Assembly (NCBI RefSeq): GCF_001293685.1
Contig: NZ_BCAG01000006.1
Coordinates: forward strand, 372,001 to 436,000
Direction: 5' to 3'
DNA: 64,000 nt
Source of the DNA: Desulfatitalea tepidiphila
GTDB lineage: Bacteria; Desulfobacterota; Desulfobacteria; Desulfobacterales; Desulfosarcinaceae
Below the pieces are notes generated by a model. It searched no databases and had not been told where the DNA came from. It saw only the letters and a program-made list of their open reading frames with translations. The position numbers and the translations under genes are program-made. Each line of letters begins with the position of its first letter. Positions within the stretch are counted from its first letter, which is position 1. Positions 15,125 through 24,701 of this stretch are shown here, in pieces.

Positions 15125-17539
15125 ATGAAAATTAGTTTGAGCTGGTTGCAAGATTATGTTCCGGTAAAAATGGAGGTCGATCGTCTGGCCCACCTGCTGA
15201 CCATGGCGGGTTTGGAGGTCGAAGCGATCGAGGAGCGTTTCGCCTACCTGGACCAGGTGCTCGTCGCCAGGATCCGCGAGATCTCCCCCCATCCCAATGC
15301 CGACAAGCTGAAGCTCTGCACCGTGGACACCGGCCAGGGCACCTGCCGGGTCGTCTGCGGTGCGCCCAATGCAGCCGAGGGCATGCTGGCCCCGCTGGCC
15401 ACAGTCGGCTGCGAACTTCCCAACGGTACCGTGGTTCAAATCGGCACGATTCGGGGGCAAGCTTCGGAAGGCATGCTCTGCAGTGCGGCCGAACTCGCCC
15501 TGGGGGCGGACGACTCGGGCTTGATGGCGCTGGAGGGCGACCTGCCGCCCGGCACGCCGCTGAACCAGGCCCTGAAGCTGACCGACGCGGTTCTCGAGAT
15601 CGGCCTCACCCCCAACCGGCCCGATTGCCTGAGTGTGATCGGCATCGCCCGGGAAGTGGCCGCCCTGGACAGCGCCTCGATCCGGCGCCCGGAGATCCGG
15701 CTGCCCGAAACCCATGGCCGCATCGAACAGATGACCTCGGTGACCATCGAATCCCCGGATCACTGCCCGCGCTATGCGGCCCGGGTGGTGGAAAACATTA
15801 CGGTCGGCCCCTCTCCCTTCTGGCTGCAGGACCGCCTCCGATCCGTGGGTTTGCGGCCGATCAACAATATCGTGGACATCACCAACTTCGTGATGATGGA
15901 AACCGGTCAACCCCTGCACGCTTTCGACTTCGACAGATTGGCCGAAAATCGCATCGTGGTGCGCACCGCCGGTGCCGGCGAACACTTCACCACCTTGGAC
16001 GGCAAGGAGCGCATCCTGGAAGCGGACATGCTGATGATCTGCGACGGCCGGAAGCCGGTGGCCGTGGGCGGCGTGATGGGCGGCCTGAACTCGGAGATAG
16101 ATCCGGGAACCACCCGCGTGCTCATTGAAAGCGCCTACTTCAACCCCATCAGCATCCGCAAGACCGCCAAGCGCCTGGGCATCAACTCCGATGCCTCCCA
16201 TCGTTTCGAGCGGGGGGTGGATCCGAAAGGCACGCGCTATGCGCTGGATCGCGCCGCCCAACTGATGGTTGACATCGGCAACGGGCAACTGGTCGAAGGG
16301 TGCATCGATGTGACCTATGACCTGCCCCAGGCCCCGACATTGGAACTGAGCGTATCGGCGACCAACCGTCTGCTGGGCACGGCGGTCGAACGCGACGAGA
16401 TCGCACGCCTGCTCACGGAAATTGAATTTGAGACAGCCATCAAGGGCGACGACCTGCTGACAGTGGCGACCCCAAGCTTCCGGGTGGATGTCAGCCGTCA
16501 GGAAGACCTCATGGAAGAGGTGGCCCGGCGCATGGGATATGACAACATCCCGGTCACCTTTCCGACCCTGCCTGCGGCCATCCAGCCACCGCCCAAACTG
16601 CTGACCCAACGCCAGCGAATGCGCGACCTGCTGGCCGGTATGGGCTTCACGGAAACGATCAACTACAGTTTCGTGCACAACGATTCCTGCCGACGCTTGC
16701 GGTTGCCTGAAGCAGATCCGCGCTGCCGCCAGTTGGCCATCCTCAACCCGCTGAGCGAAGACCAAGCCGTCATGCGCACCAGCTTGATACCCGGCATGCT
16801 CGAAACCATGCGGCGCAACCTCTCTTACCAGTCCAGAAACCTGAAGCTGTACGAAACCGGCAAGATCTTCATCAGCGAAGGAAACGACCGCCAACCGGTT
16901 GAAAAGGACATGCTCGTCGCCTTGTGGAGCGGGGATCGCATCGATCAACAGTGGCACACCAGGCCTGTACCGTGCGATTTTTACGATATCAAAGGGGCCG
17001 TGGAGGGGGTACTCGAAGGGTTGCGCGTCGCGCCGGTTCGGTTTACGCGGCTCGAGCCCGAGCAGTGCACCTACTTGCGTTACGGGGTTGCCGCTAAAAT
17101 CATGGTGGCCGGAAATGAGGTGGGCCTCGTCGGCCAGGTCCATCCCAAGGTGTGCGGCGTTTACGAGCTGAAGCAGGACGCGTTCATTTTCGAACTGGAC
17201 CTGGCCCGGCTTCTGCCCCATATTCCGGAAACGATCCAGTTTACGGCGCTGCCCAAGTATCCGCCGACCGCACGGGACACCACCTTGATCCTGGACGAGG
17301 CCATAGAAGCGGCGGAAATGCTCCGTCTGGTGGATCAGATGGACGAATCCCTGGTCGAAGAGGTCCGGCTGTTCGACGTATTCCAGGGTGCCCCCATCAC
17401 CGAGGGCCGCAAAAGCGTCTCGCTGCGCATCGTCTACCGATCGGGGGAAAAAACCTTGGAAGACGAAGAGGTGAACCGCCTGCACAAACGCATTACCGAT
17501 CGGCTGGTAGACCACTTCAATGCAGGCCTGCCCACTTGA
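15125..17539 (+). CDS. pheT: phenylalanyl-tRNA synthetase beta subunit
   Basis: 804 residues, full length. Starts MKISLSWLQDYVPV; the EMAP/OB-type tRNA-binding domain is at about 40-150 (HPNADKLKLCTVDTG), the B3/B4 editing domain at about 200-400 (DITNFVMMETGQPLHAFD), B5 at about 400-475, and the C-terminal ferredoxin-like anticodon-binding domain at about 710-804 (LPKYPPTARDTTLI). The beta subunit holds the editing site against mischarged tyrosine. A minus-strand frame of 1135 residues over this gene is a shadow. Confidence 0.97.
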   Translation: MKISLSWLQDYVPVKMEVDRLAHLLTMAGLEVEAIEERFAYLDQVLVARIREISPHPNADKLKLCTVDTGQGTCRVVCGAPNAAEGMLAPLATVGCELPNGTVVQIGTIRGQASEGMLCSAAELALGADDSGLMALEGDLPPGTPLNQALKLTDAVLEIGLTPNRPDCLSVIGIAREVAALDSASIRRPEIRLPETHGRIEQMTSVTIESPDHCPRYAARVVENITVGPSPFWLQDRLRSVGLRPINNIVDITNFVMMETGQPLHAFDFDRLAENRIVVRTAGAGEHFTTLDGKERILEADMLMICDGRKPVAVGGVMGGLNSEIDPGTTRVLIESAYFNPISIRKTAKRLGINSDASHRFERGVDPKGTRYALDRAAQLMVDIGNGQLVEGCIDVTYDLPQAPTLELSVSATNRLLGTAVERDEIARLLTEIEFETAIKGDDLLTVATPSFRVDVSRQEDLMEEVARRMGYDNIPVTFPTLPAAIQPPPKLLTQRQRMRDLLAGMGFTETINYSFVHNDSCRRLRLPEADPRCRQLAILNPLSEDQAVMRTSLIPGMLETMRRNLSYQSRNLKLYETGKIFISEGNDRQPVEKDMLVALWSGDRIDQQWHTRPVPCDFYDIKGAVEGVLEGLRVAPVRFTRLEPEQCTYLRYGVAAKIMVAGNEVGLVGQVHPKVCGVYELKQDAFIFELDLARLLPHIPETIQFTALPKYPPTARDTTLILDEAIEAAEMLRLVDQMDESLVEEVRLFDVFQGAPITEGRKSVSLRIVYRSGEKTLEDEEVNRLHKRITDRLVDHFNAGLPT

Positions 17540-17644
17540 CCGAAGCGCCAGGCGCGCAGTGGACATGACCACCCGACGGGGATAAGCTTTAGGGGAACGC
17601 CGGTCACCATCGCCGGCACGCTCCAAAAGTAAAAAGGAGCGCTG

Positions 17645-17995
17645 ATGAATGCACCGACAGAAAACCCGCCCGACATTCCGGACAAGCTTTTTTTCCGCAT
17701 CGGCGAAGTGAGCCGCATTGCCCAGGTTCCACCGAGCGTGCTGCGATTCTGGGAAAATGAGTTTCCGCGCATCAAACCGCAGCGCACCGATGCCGGGCAA
17801 AGGCTCTACCGCCGCAGCGACGTCGAATTGATCCTATGGATCAAACACTTGCTTTACGAGCGCAAGTTTACGATAAAAGGCGCCCGCCAGCATCTCAAAA
17901 AAGGCCGCTCCGATGCCGCCGTGGCCCCCGATAAGGATACCGTCATCAAAGAGCTGTACGCTGAATTGAAAGCGATCAGGGACATGCTTGGATAG
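17645..17995 (+). CDS. MerR family transcriptional regulator-like protein
   Basis: 116 residues with an N-terminal winged helix of MerR type: FFRIGEVSRIAQVPPSVLRF then WENEFPRIKP, RTDAGQRLYRRSDVELI, and a helix leading to a short C-terminal tail. No effector-binding cysteines or large C-terminal domain are present. The ribosome site AAAAGGAG is good. A small MerR-like gene directly after pheT recurs in related bacteria; its target is unknown. Confidence 0.85.
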   Translation: MNAPTENPPDIPDKLFFRIGEVSRIAQVPPSVLRFWENEFPRIKPQRTDAGQRLYRRSDVELILWIKHLLYERKFTIKGARQHLKKGRSDAAVAPDKDTVIKELYAELKAIRDMLG

Positions 17996-18020
17996 AATGT
18001 TGACGAACCGATGAAACCGG

Positions 18021-18049
18021 TTGACATCATTGAAAGGCTGTCCTATATA
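18021..18049 (+). promoter_or_regulatory. sigma-70 promoter of tRNA-Gly
   Basis: TTGACA, a 17-bp spacer and TATATA, near consensus, ending 12 bp before the mature tRNA 5' end. Transcription would start at about 18056. Confidence 0.75.
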
Positions 18050-18061
18050 GGGCTTCTGCGA

Positions 18062-18137
18062 GCGGGCATAGCTCAGTTGGTAGAGTACAAGCTTCCCAAG
18101 CTTGGTGTCGCGAGTTCGAATCTCGTTGCCCGCTCCA
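18062..18137 (+). tRNA. tRNA-Gly (anticodon CCC), CCA encoded
   Basis: The acceptor stem GCGGGCA/TGCCCGC closes a normal cloverleaf: D-arm with AGCTCAGTTGGTAGAG, anticodon stem CAAGC/GCTTG around the loop TTCCCAA (anticodon CCC, reading GGG), and T-arm containing GTTCGAATC. The CCA end is encoded at 18135-18137. It is a single tRNA gene with its own promoter, not part of an array. Confidence 0.95.
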
Positions 18138-18278
18138 CCCAAAAGTCCGGTATTTCATCTGAACCGAACTTGGTAAAGTAGAGGCAAAGTAGGTGCGGCT
18201 TTGAACTTGTGATTCAGATGATCGGTTCCAAATAGCGGATACGCGCATCCTTCTTGAGAAGGATCTACTTTACAGGGG

Positions 18279-18307
18279 AACGGGCTTCAAGCCCGTTTTT
18301 GTTTTTT
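18279..18307 (+). terminator. intrinsic terminator before rimP
   Basis: AACGGGC/GCCCGTT stem with a TTCAA loop followed by a T-rich tract. It stops transcription from the tRNA, or acts as an attenuator in the rimP-nusA leader, since the rimP ribosome site begins only a few bases later. Confidence 0.75.
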
Positions 18308-18325
18308 CGCCAGGAGGGCAGGCAG

Positions 18326-18820
18326 ATGGTGGCCGGTAACGACGATAGTGCGCTTTCCGTGGTCGGAATCACGGGCAATCCGATCGTCGGTCGGGTCTGG
18401 CAGGTGGCCGAACCACTGTGCCAAAGCGAGGGCGTAGAGCTGGTGCACGTGGAGTACCAACGCGAACCGGGTGGCCGTACGCTGCGTGTCTACCTGGACA
18501 AGCCCGGTGGTATCACCCTCGACGATTGTGCCCGCATCAGTCGTCAGTTGGGGGATCTGCTGGACGTTGCCCTGGACGTGGAGGAGTCGTATCACATGGA
18601 GGTCTCCTCTCCGGGGATATCGCGCCCCTTGGGCCGGTTAAGCGACTTCGAACGGTATCGCGGACACCGGGTGAAAATTAGAATTGCAAGGGCTTTGAAC
18701 GGTCAAAAAAATTTCACCGGAACGTTGGAAGGTATTGATGGAACGATGGTTCGCCTCAAAATCAACGATCAGAACAGGGACATCGTTTTTGCAGATATCG
18801 TCAAGGCGCATCTTTTATAA
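18326..18820 (+). CDS. rimP: ribosome maturation factor RimP
   Basis: 164 residues from the ATG at 18326, chosen for the strong AGGAGGG seven bases upstream; the frame extends further upstream but across the terminator. Family landmarks: ELVHVEYQREPGGRTLRVYLDKPGG, ISRQLGDLLD, and the highly conserved YHMEVSSPGISRPL. The C-terminal SH3-like domain ends VKAHLL. RimP helps 30S subunit maturation. First gene of the nusA-infB operon, as in most bacteria. Confidence 0.95.
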   Translation: MVAGNDDSALSVVGITGNPIVGRVWQVAEPLCQSEGVELVHVEYQREPGGRTLRVYLDKPGGITLDDCARISRQLGDLLDVALDVEESYHMEVSSPGISRPLGRLSDFERYRGHRVKIRIARALNGQKNFTGTLEGIDGTMVRLKINDQNRDIVFADIVKAHLL

Positions 18821-18837
18821 CACAATGGAGAAAACGC

Positions 18838-20259
18838 ATGTTGATAGCAGACATTAAACGCGTTGTCGAACAAGTGAGCCGCGACAAAGGCATCGACCGC
18901 CAGATTCTCATCCAGGCGTTGGAGGAAGCCTTACGCTCCGCGGCCAGAAAAAAATATGGCGCTAAAATCGATATTGAAGCCAACTACAACGAAGAAACCG
19001 GTGAAATTGAAGTCTTTCAGTTCAAAGAGGTCGTGGAGAAGATCGATGAGCCGGACCTGCAACTGACCCTCGAAGAGGGGCGCCGCCTCGATCCCGATTG
19101 TGAAGTCGGCGACAGCCTGGGAACCAAAATGGATGCCAGCACATTCGGCCGCATCGCCGCCCAATCGGCCAAGCAGGTGATCATCCAAAAACTCAAGGAC
19201 GCCGAACGCGACGCCGTCTATTCCAGCTTCATCGATCGTAAGGGCGAAATCATCAACGGTATCGTTCAGCGATTCGATCGCGGCGACATCATCGTCAACC
19301 TGGGGGCCACCGAAGCGGTCGTGCCGGTGCGCGAACAAGTGCCTCGCGAAAGCTACCGCAGGGGTGACCGGATTCGGGCCCTGATTTTGGATGTACTGTA
19401 TGAAACCCGTGGGCCCCAGATCGTCTTGACCCGGACCCATCCGGAATTTCTGGTGATGCTGTTCAAGACCGAGGTGCCGGAAATCGCCGAGGGCATCGTC
19501 GACATTAAAGGGGCCGCGCGGGAGCCGGGCAGCCGTGCCAAAATCGCCGTGTCGTCGCAGGATTCGGATATCGATCCGGTCGGCGCCTGTGTGGGCATGA
19601 AGGGCAGCCGGGTTCAAAACGTCGTCCAGGAACTGCGGGGTGAAAAAATCGATATCATCCCATGGCACGTCGATGCGGCCAAGTTTGTCTGCAATGCCCT
19701 GGCACCGGCCGAAATCTCCAGGGTGATCATCGACGAGGAAAATCGCTCCATGGAAGTGATCGTACCCGACGAATTTCTTTCGGTGGCTATCGGCAAAAGA
19801 GGTCAAAACGTGCGCCTGGCCTCCAAATTGACCGGTTGGCATCTGGACGTCAACAGTGAAACCCAGTACAACCAAGCCATGCAGAGTGGTTACGATTCCC
19901 TCGTTCAGGTGGACGGTGTCGGGGTGAGCATGGCCGATGCGCTGTTTGAAAAAGGATATTACTCCGCAGAGGAGTTGGCTGCGGCCGATATCGACGATCT
20001 CGTGCAGATTCGCGGCATCGGTGAGGAAAAGGCCAGACAACTGATCGCCAATGCCCAGGAGGCCCTCAAAAAGGCCAAAAAGGTCAAGGCCCAGGCCGCC
20101 GACGCGCCCCAAACGCCCACGGCATCGGAATCGGGCAGCGAGGATGCGGAAACACAGGCAGATACCGAACCGTCGGCCGATGAGGCCGATCCACCTGATG
20201 CGGCACAGGAATCCGCACAGGGGGATACGGATGAAACTGACGTGCCGCCCCAAAATTAG
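18838..20259 (+). CDS. nusA: transcription termination/antitermination factor NusA
   Basis: 473 residues: N-terminal RNA-polymerase-binding domain (1-130), S1 domain (about 135-200, GIVQRFDRGDIIVNLG), two KH domains (about 230-345, with DPVGACVGMKGSRVQNV and SVAIGKRGQNVRLASKL), then one helix-hairpin-helix repeat (IDDLVQIRGIGEEKARQLI) and a long acidic, low-complexity tail of about 50 residues. The tail replaces the second acidic repeat of enterobacterial NusA. Follows rimP by 17 bp. Confidence 0.96.
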   Translation: MLIADIKRVVEQVSRDKGIDRQILIQALEEALRSAARKKYGAKIDIEANYNEETGEIEVFQFKEVVEKIDEPDLQLTLEEGRRLDPDCEVGDSLGTKMDASTFGRIAAQSAKQVIIQKLKDAERDAVYSSFIDRKGEIINGIVQRFDRGDIIVNLGATEAVVPVREQVPRESYRRGDRIRALILDVLYETRGPQIVLTRTHPEFLVMLFKTEVPEIAEGIVDIKGAAREPGSRAKIAVSSQDSDIDPVGACVGMKGSRVQNVVQELRGEKIDIIPWHVDAAKFVCNALAPAEISRVIIDEENRSMEVIVPDEFLSVAIGKRGQNVRLASKLTGWHLDVNSETQYNQAMQSGYDSLVQVDGVGVSMADALFEKGYYSAEELAAADIDDLVQIRGIGEEKARQLIANAQEALKKAKKVKAQAADAPQTPTASESGSEDAETQADTEPSADEADPPDAAQESAQGDTDETDVPPQN

Positions 20260-20321
20260 CCGCAAGCAGAACGGAAGGCTGTGCCGAGCGACGGCAAGGA
20301 CAATCAAGTTAAGGGGGATGG

Positions 20322-23021
20322 ATGATACAAACCAAGAAAAGAGTTTACGAGCTGGCACGCGAGCTCAATATGACCAATAAGGATCTGCTTGATACGATCA
20401 GCCCGCTCGATCTTGGCCTCAACTCCCACATGAGCGCAATCGATGAAGAGATAGAGGAAAAGATTCGACATTTCATCCAAGGCGGTCCCGCACCCGAACT
20501 TGAAGAAAAGCGCGTCAAGCCCACGGTGATTCGCAGACGCCGCAAAGTCGTCGCCGAAACGACCGACGAAACGGCGCCGGCAGAGGCGGAAGAGGCGGTC
20601 GAAGCGCCTGTGGAAGAGACGCCCGAGTCCGAGCCGGTCGAGCCGGTCGCGGAAGAACCGGCGGAGCCGGTGGAAGCGGTCACCGAAGCACCTGAAAAGG
20701 TCGAGGCCGTTATCGAAGAAGTCGCGGAAGCGCCTGCGGCACCGGCCGAAGAGCAAGCACCGGCCCAAACCCCCGAAGCGCCGGAAGGAGAAACCGAAAC
20801 GGTGACGGCCGAGGAGCAGGCACCGGCCGAAGAGACGGTTGCCTCCGCTGAGCCGTCCCGCGAAACGGAGACCACGGCCAAGGCTGCGGCCAAACCCAAG
20901 AAAAAGAAAAAAGAGACGGCGGCCAAAATCATCAAGCTGCCCGAACGCCCTGTGGCGCCGGAACCTGAGCCCGAGGTGGTGCCCGAACCGGTTCCCGAAG
21001 CACCGGTGGTCGTGAAAACCGAAGAAGCCGCTGCGCCGCCCAAGGGCGAGCGGCCTAAGAAAAAGGGCAAGAAGAAGGCGGCCGAAGAAGAAGAGGGCCT
21101 GCAAGACAAAAAGTTCCTGAAAAAGAAAATTTCGTTCCGGAAAAAAGAAGTCGTCGAAGGGGCTGATCTGTACGATCGTGCCAGGCCCAAAAAGGGTCGT
21201 AAGGGCGGCAAGGTCAAAGCCCAGCCGGCGGCCCAAAAAACCCAGATCACCACGGCCAAGGCGATCAAGCGCCGCATCCGGATCGACGACACCATCGTCT
21301 TGTCGGATCTGGCCAAACGCATGGGGATCAAGGCCGGCGACATGATAGCGAAACTGATGGCCATGGGGGTCATGGTGACGGTCAATCAAACCATCGATTA
21401 CGACACGGCCGCACTGGTGGCATCCGAATTCGAGTATGAAGTCGAACGCGCCGCCTTCGAGGAGGAAACCATTTTACAGACCACCCAAACCGATGCACCC
21501 GAAACCTTGCTGCCGAGACCACCGGTGGTGACCATCATGGGGCATGTCGACCACGGCAAAACATCCCTGCTGGATGTGATTCGCAAGTCCCGTGTCACCG
21601 CTGGCGAGGCTGGGGGTATCACCCAACATATCGGCGCTTACCTGGTCGGCACGGAAAAGGGCCAGATCGCCTTTCTGGACACCCCGGGCCATGAGGCGTT
21701 TTCGGCCATGCGCTCCCGCGGTGCCCATATCACCGACATCGTCATTCTGGTGGTGGCCGCCGACGACGGCGTCATGCCCCAAACGGTGGAGGCCATCAAC
21801 CACGCCAAGGCCGCCAAGGTGCCGATCATCGTAGCGGTCAACAAGATAGACAAGCCGGATGCCAATCCGGATCGCGTCCAACGCCAATTGTCCGAAGTGG
21901 GAGTTGCCCCCGAGGATTGGGGCGGAGATACCATTTTTGTCAAGGTTTCGGCTAAGCAGCAAACCGGCATCGACGACTTGATGGAGATGATCCTGCTGCA
22001 GGCTGAACTGCTGGAACTCAAGGCCAATCCCAACAAGCTGGCCGTGGGGCACGTGGTCGAAGCCAAGCTCGATTCCGGGCGCGGCCCGGTAGCGACCGTT
22101 CTCGTTAAGGAGGGAACGTTGCGCGCCGGCGACGCGGTGGTCTGTGGCGTACACTACGGCAAGGTGCGCGCGCTGCTCGATGACTGCGGACAAAAGGTCG
22201 ATGAAGCCGGACCTTCCCACCCGGTAGAGGTGATCGGCCTGTCTGGAGTGCCCATGGCCGGCGATGAAATGGTGGCCCTCAAGGATGAAAAAGATGCCAA
22301 GCAGGTCAGCCAATACCGAATCCAGAAACAGCGTTCCAAAGAACTGGCCAAGACCAGCCGCCTGAGTCTCGAAAAACTCTACGAGCGCATGCAGGAGGGG
22401 GAGGTCAAGGACCTGAACGTCATTATCAAGGCCGACGTGGATGGCTCCATGGAGGCGATTCGCGACTCGTTGCTCAAGCTCTCCAACGAAGAGGTGAACA
22501 TCAACATCATCCACTCGGCCACCGGCACCATTACCGAGTCGGATATCTCTCTGGCGGCGGTTTCTGAGGCCATCATCATCGGCTTCAATGTCCGGGCCAA
22601 TCCCAAGGTCCAGGAGATGGCCAACGAAGAAAATGTCGACATCCGCTACCACAACATCATCTACAATGTCATCAAAGAGGTCAAAGATGCCATCGTGGGC
22701 ATGATGAAATCGACCTTCGAAGAGCATGCCGTGGGGCACGCCGAAGTGCGCGAAGTGTTCCACATTCCCAAAGTGGGCACCATCGCCGGCTGCTATGTGA
22801 CCGATGGCAAAATCGAGAGGGGGCAGCTCTGTCGGCTATTGCGTGACGGTGTCATTATCTATGAAGGCAAAAACACCTCGCTGCGCCGTTTCAAGGACGA
22901 CGTGAAAGAGGTTCAGAGTGGATATGAATGCGGTATCGCTCTGGAAAATTACAATGACATTAAAATCGGCGATGTGATCGAGGCCTACTATCTGGAGGAG
23001 ATCAAGCCGGAAGTCGTTTAG
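20322..23021 (+). CDS. infB: translation initiation factor IF-2
   Basis: 899 residues. The N-terminal IF2_N module ([20 protein letters not shown]) is followed by about 230 residues of Glu/Pro/Ala- and Lys-rich linker, then a second IF2_N, and the G domain at about 400-570: G1 [10 protein letters not shown]3 DTPGHEAF, G4 NKID. Domains II to IV follow to the C-terminus. IF-2 positions initiator tRNA on the 30S subunit and promotes subunit joining. The acidic, repetitive linker is typical of the group. Confidence 0.96.
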   Translation: MIQTKKRVYELARELNMTNKDLLDTISPLDLGLNSHMSAIDEEIEEKIRHFIQGGPAPELEEKRVKPTVIRRRRKVVAETTDETAPAEAEEAVEAPVEETPESEPVEPVAEEPAEPVEAVTEAPEKVEAVIEEVAEAPAAPAEEQAPAQTPEAPEGETETVTAEEQAPAEETVASAEPSRETETTAKAAAKPKKKKKETAAKIIKLPERPVAPEPEPEVVPEPVPEAPVVVKTEEAAAPPKGERPKKKGKKKAAEEEEGLQDKKFLKKKISFRKKEVVEGADLYDRARPKKGRKGGKVKAQPAAQKTQITTAKAIKRRIRIDDTIVLSDLAKRMGIKAGDMIAKLMAMGVMVTVNQTIDYDTAALVASEFEYEVERAAFEEETILQTTQTDAPETLLPRPPVVTIMGHVDHGKTSLLDVIRKSRVTAGEAGGITQHIGAYLVGTEKGQIAFLDTPGHEAFSAMRSRGAHITDIVILVVAADDGVMPQTVEAINHAKAAKVPIIVAVNKIDKPDANPDRVQRQLSEVGVAPEDWGGDTIFVKVSAKQQTGIDDLMEMILLQAELLELKANPNKLAVGHVVEAKLDSGRGPVATVLVKEGTLRAGDAVVCGVHYGKVRALLDDCGQKVDEAGPSHPVEVIGLSGVPMAGDEMVALKDEKDAKQVSQYRIQKQRSKELAKTSRLSLEKLYERMQEGEVKDLNVIIKADVDGSMEAIRDSLLKLSNEEVNINIIHSATGTITESDISLAAVSEAIIIGFNVRANPKVQEMANEENVDIRYHNIIYNVIKEVKDAIVGMMKSTFEEHAVGHAEVREVFHIPKVGTIAGCYVTDGKIERGQLCRLLRDGVIIYEGKNTSLRRFKDDVKEVQSGYECGIALENYNDIKIGDVIEAYYLEEIKPEVV

Positions 23022-23024
23022 CGC

Positions 23025-23342
23025 ATGGCTAAAAAATCCTCTGCCCAGGCGCATATGGTGGTGGGCATCGGCGTGCTCACCTTCCGGCTGCACGAGTGCC
23101 GCTCATTGAAAACCAAGCGGGGCATCGTCAAGGCGATTATTCATCAGGTGCGCAACCAGTTTAACGCCTCGGTGGCCGAGGTGGGGGCCAACGACATTCA
23201 TCAGCGCGCCCAGATCGGATTCGCACTGGCCGGCGCGGATCACCAGGTGATCAACGCCAAGATCGACAAGCTCCTCGATTTCGTCGAGGAGCTGGGACTG
23301 GCCGAAATGATCGACAGCGAGATGGAAATTATCCATCTGTAA
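23025..23342 (+). CDS. DUF503 (YlxP-like) protein
   Basis: 105 residues, starting 3 bp after the infB stop. Recognised by VGIGVLTFRLHECRSLKTKR, VRNQFNASVAEVG and the C-terminal LGLAEMIDSEME. YlxP/DUF503 proteins adopt a small alpha/beta fold, are found between infB and rbfA in many bacteria, and are thought to act in ribosome biogenesis. Its exact function is not established. Confidence 0.9.
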   Translation: MAKKSSAQAHMVVGIGVLTFRLHECRSLKTKRGIVKAIIHQVRNQFNASVAEVGANDIHQRAQIGFALAGADHQVINAKIDKLLDFVEELGLAEMIDSEMEIIHL

Positions 23343-23362
23343 CCATAACAAAGCGGGTTGGC

Positions 23363-23725
23363 ATGAGACCATATACGCGCGGCGACCGTGTGGGCGAACT
23401 GATCAAGGAGACCATGGCCGAACTGTTGCAAAAACAGATCAGCGATCCGCGCCTGGCCGGCGTCACCATCACGGGCGTGAAGATGAGCCGCGACCTGCGT
23501 AACGCCAAGATCTATTTTGCCACCCCCCAAGGGGCGGACACGAGCCAGGCTGCATCGGACGGCTTTGCAAAGGCCCATGGATTTGTCAAGCGCGAGCTTG
23601 CCCAACGCCTGGGTTTGCGATATATGCCGGACCTTAAATTTTTTTACGATACAACCATTGACTACAGTGCCCGCATCGAGCAGTTGTTAAAAGCGGTGAA
23701 AAAAAATGATGCAAACCATCATTAA
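23363..23725 (+). CDS. rbfA: ribosome-binding factor A
   Basis: 120 residues with the KH-like RbfA fold: RVGELIKETMAELLQKQISD, DPRLAGVTITGVKMSRDLR and LRYMPDLKFFYDTTID. RbfA assists 16S rRNA 5' processing and 30S maturation, especially in the cold. The 3' end overlaps nrnA by 20 bp, giving coupled translation. Confidence 0.94.
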   Translation: MRPYTRGDRVGELIKETMAELLQKQISDPRLAGVTITGVKMSRDLRNAKIYFATPQGADTSQAASDGFAKAHGFVKRELAQRLGLRYMPDLKFFYDTTIDYSARIEQLLKAVKKNDANHH

Positions 23726-24701
23726 TCAACTCAAGCGACACCAGACCTTCATGCTGGCCTCCCACATCCACCCGGATGGAGATGCCATCGGATCGGTGCT
23801 GGCCCTCGGATTGGCGCTAAAAGCCATGGGCAAAAAGGTCCAACTGTTCAACCCGAGCCCCATCCCCATGGTCTATCGCTTCCTGCCTTCGGTGCAGGAG
23901 ATCAAACAGACCCTGGACCCGGACGCCCGATTCGACGTGGCCCTGGTCCTCGATTGCGGCGATATCGATCGCATCGGTGCCGAAGCGGTCGCCATATGTA
24001 AAAAATGTTTGGTCATCAACATCGACCACCACATCACCAACACCCGTTTCGGCGATCTTCAGTTCATCGATGTCAATGCCTGCGCCACTGCCGAGATCCT
24101 CTATCATTTGATCCAGAAGCTGCCGGTGCCGATCGATTGCGCCATGGCGACCGCCATCTACACCGGCATTTTGACCGATACCGGCTCGTTTCGTTTTTCC
24201 AACACCAACCGGTCGGCATTCGCCATCTGCGAAAAGATGATCGGCCTGGGGGCGGATCCTTACCAGGTCGCCCAACACGTATACGGCACCTATTCGCTGG
24301 GCCGGATCAAACTGCTCAACCTGGCCTTGGATTCGCTGGAGATTTCACCCAATGGAAAACTGTCCGTCATGACGCTCAGCCAACGCATGCTGCGCGAAAC
24401 TGGCACACAGGCCGAAGATATCGATGGCATCATCAACTATGCCCGCCGCATTGAGGATGTCAAAGTGGCCGCGCTGATTCATGAGTTGTGCGACAATGGC
24501 GCCGCCACCCGGGGCAAAGCGCGATACCACGTGAGCCTGCGCTCGGACAGCGGTGTCGATGTGGCTAAAATCGCCGCCCAATTCGGCGGCGGCGGGCATG
24601 CCGAGGCGGCAGGATTCAGTATCGACAGCACCCTGACCGACCTCAAAAAGCAGCTCATGCAACTTTCCGAAGCCTTCAGCGACGCATGCGAAGCGGTCTG
24701 A
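23706..24701 (+). CDS. nrnA: DHH-family oligoribonuclease/pAp phosphatase NrnA
   Basis: 331 residues of the DHH/DHHA1 type. Metal motifs: ASHIHPDGDAIGSVLA (HxDxDxxGS), VLDCGD, NIDHHITN (DHH), and in the C-terminal DHHA1 domain FGGGGHAEAAGFS. NrnA degrades nano-RNAs and dephosphorylates 3'-phosphoadenosine 5'-phosphate. The position between rbfA and truB is standard for many bacteria. It overlaps both neighbours. Confidence 0.93.
   Translation: MMQTIINQLKRHQTFMLASHIHPDGDAIGSVLALGLALKAMGKKVQLFNPSPIPMVYRFLPSVQEIKQTLDPDARFDVALVLDCGDIDRIGAEAVAICKKCLVINIDHHITNTRFGDLQFIDVNACATAEILYHLIQKLPVPIDCAMATAIYTGILTDTGSFRFSNTNRSAFAICEKMIGLGADPYQVAQHVYGTYSLGRIKLLNLALDSLEISPNGKLSVMTLSQRMLRETGTQAEDIDGIINYARRIEDVKVAALIHELCDNGAATRGKARYHVSLRSDSGVDVAKIAAQFGGGGHAEAAGFSIDSTLTDLKKQLMQLSEAFSDACEAV

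Noticed and set aside
14393-17800. Minus-strand frame of 1135 residues across pheS-pheT
   Set aside because: It is antisense to unmistakable pheS and pheT, has a His/Gly/Gln-rich composition typical of the reverse of GC-rich genes, and matches no family.
18931-21389. Long minus-strand frames over nusA and infB
   Set aside because: Antisense shadows of the repetitive, GC-rich linker regions; no family resemblance.
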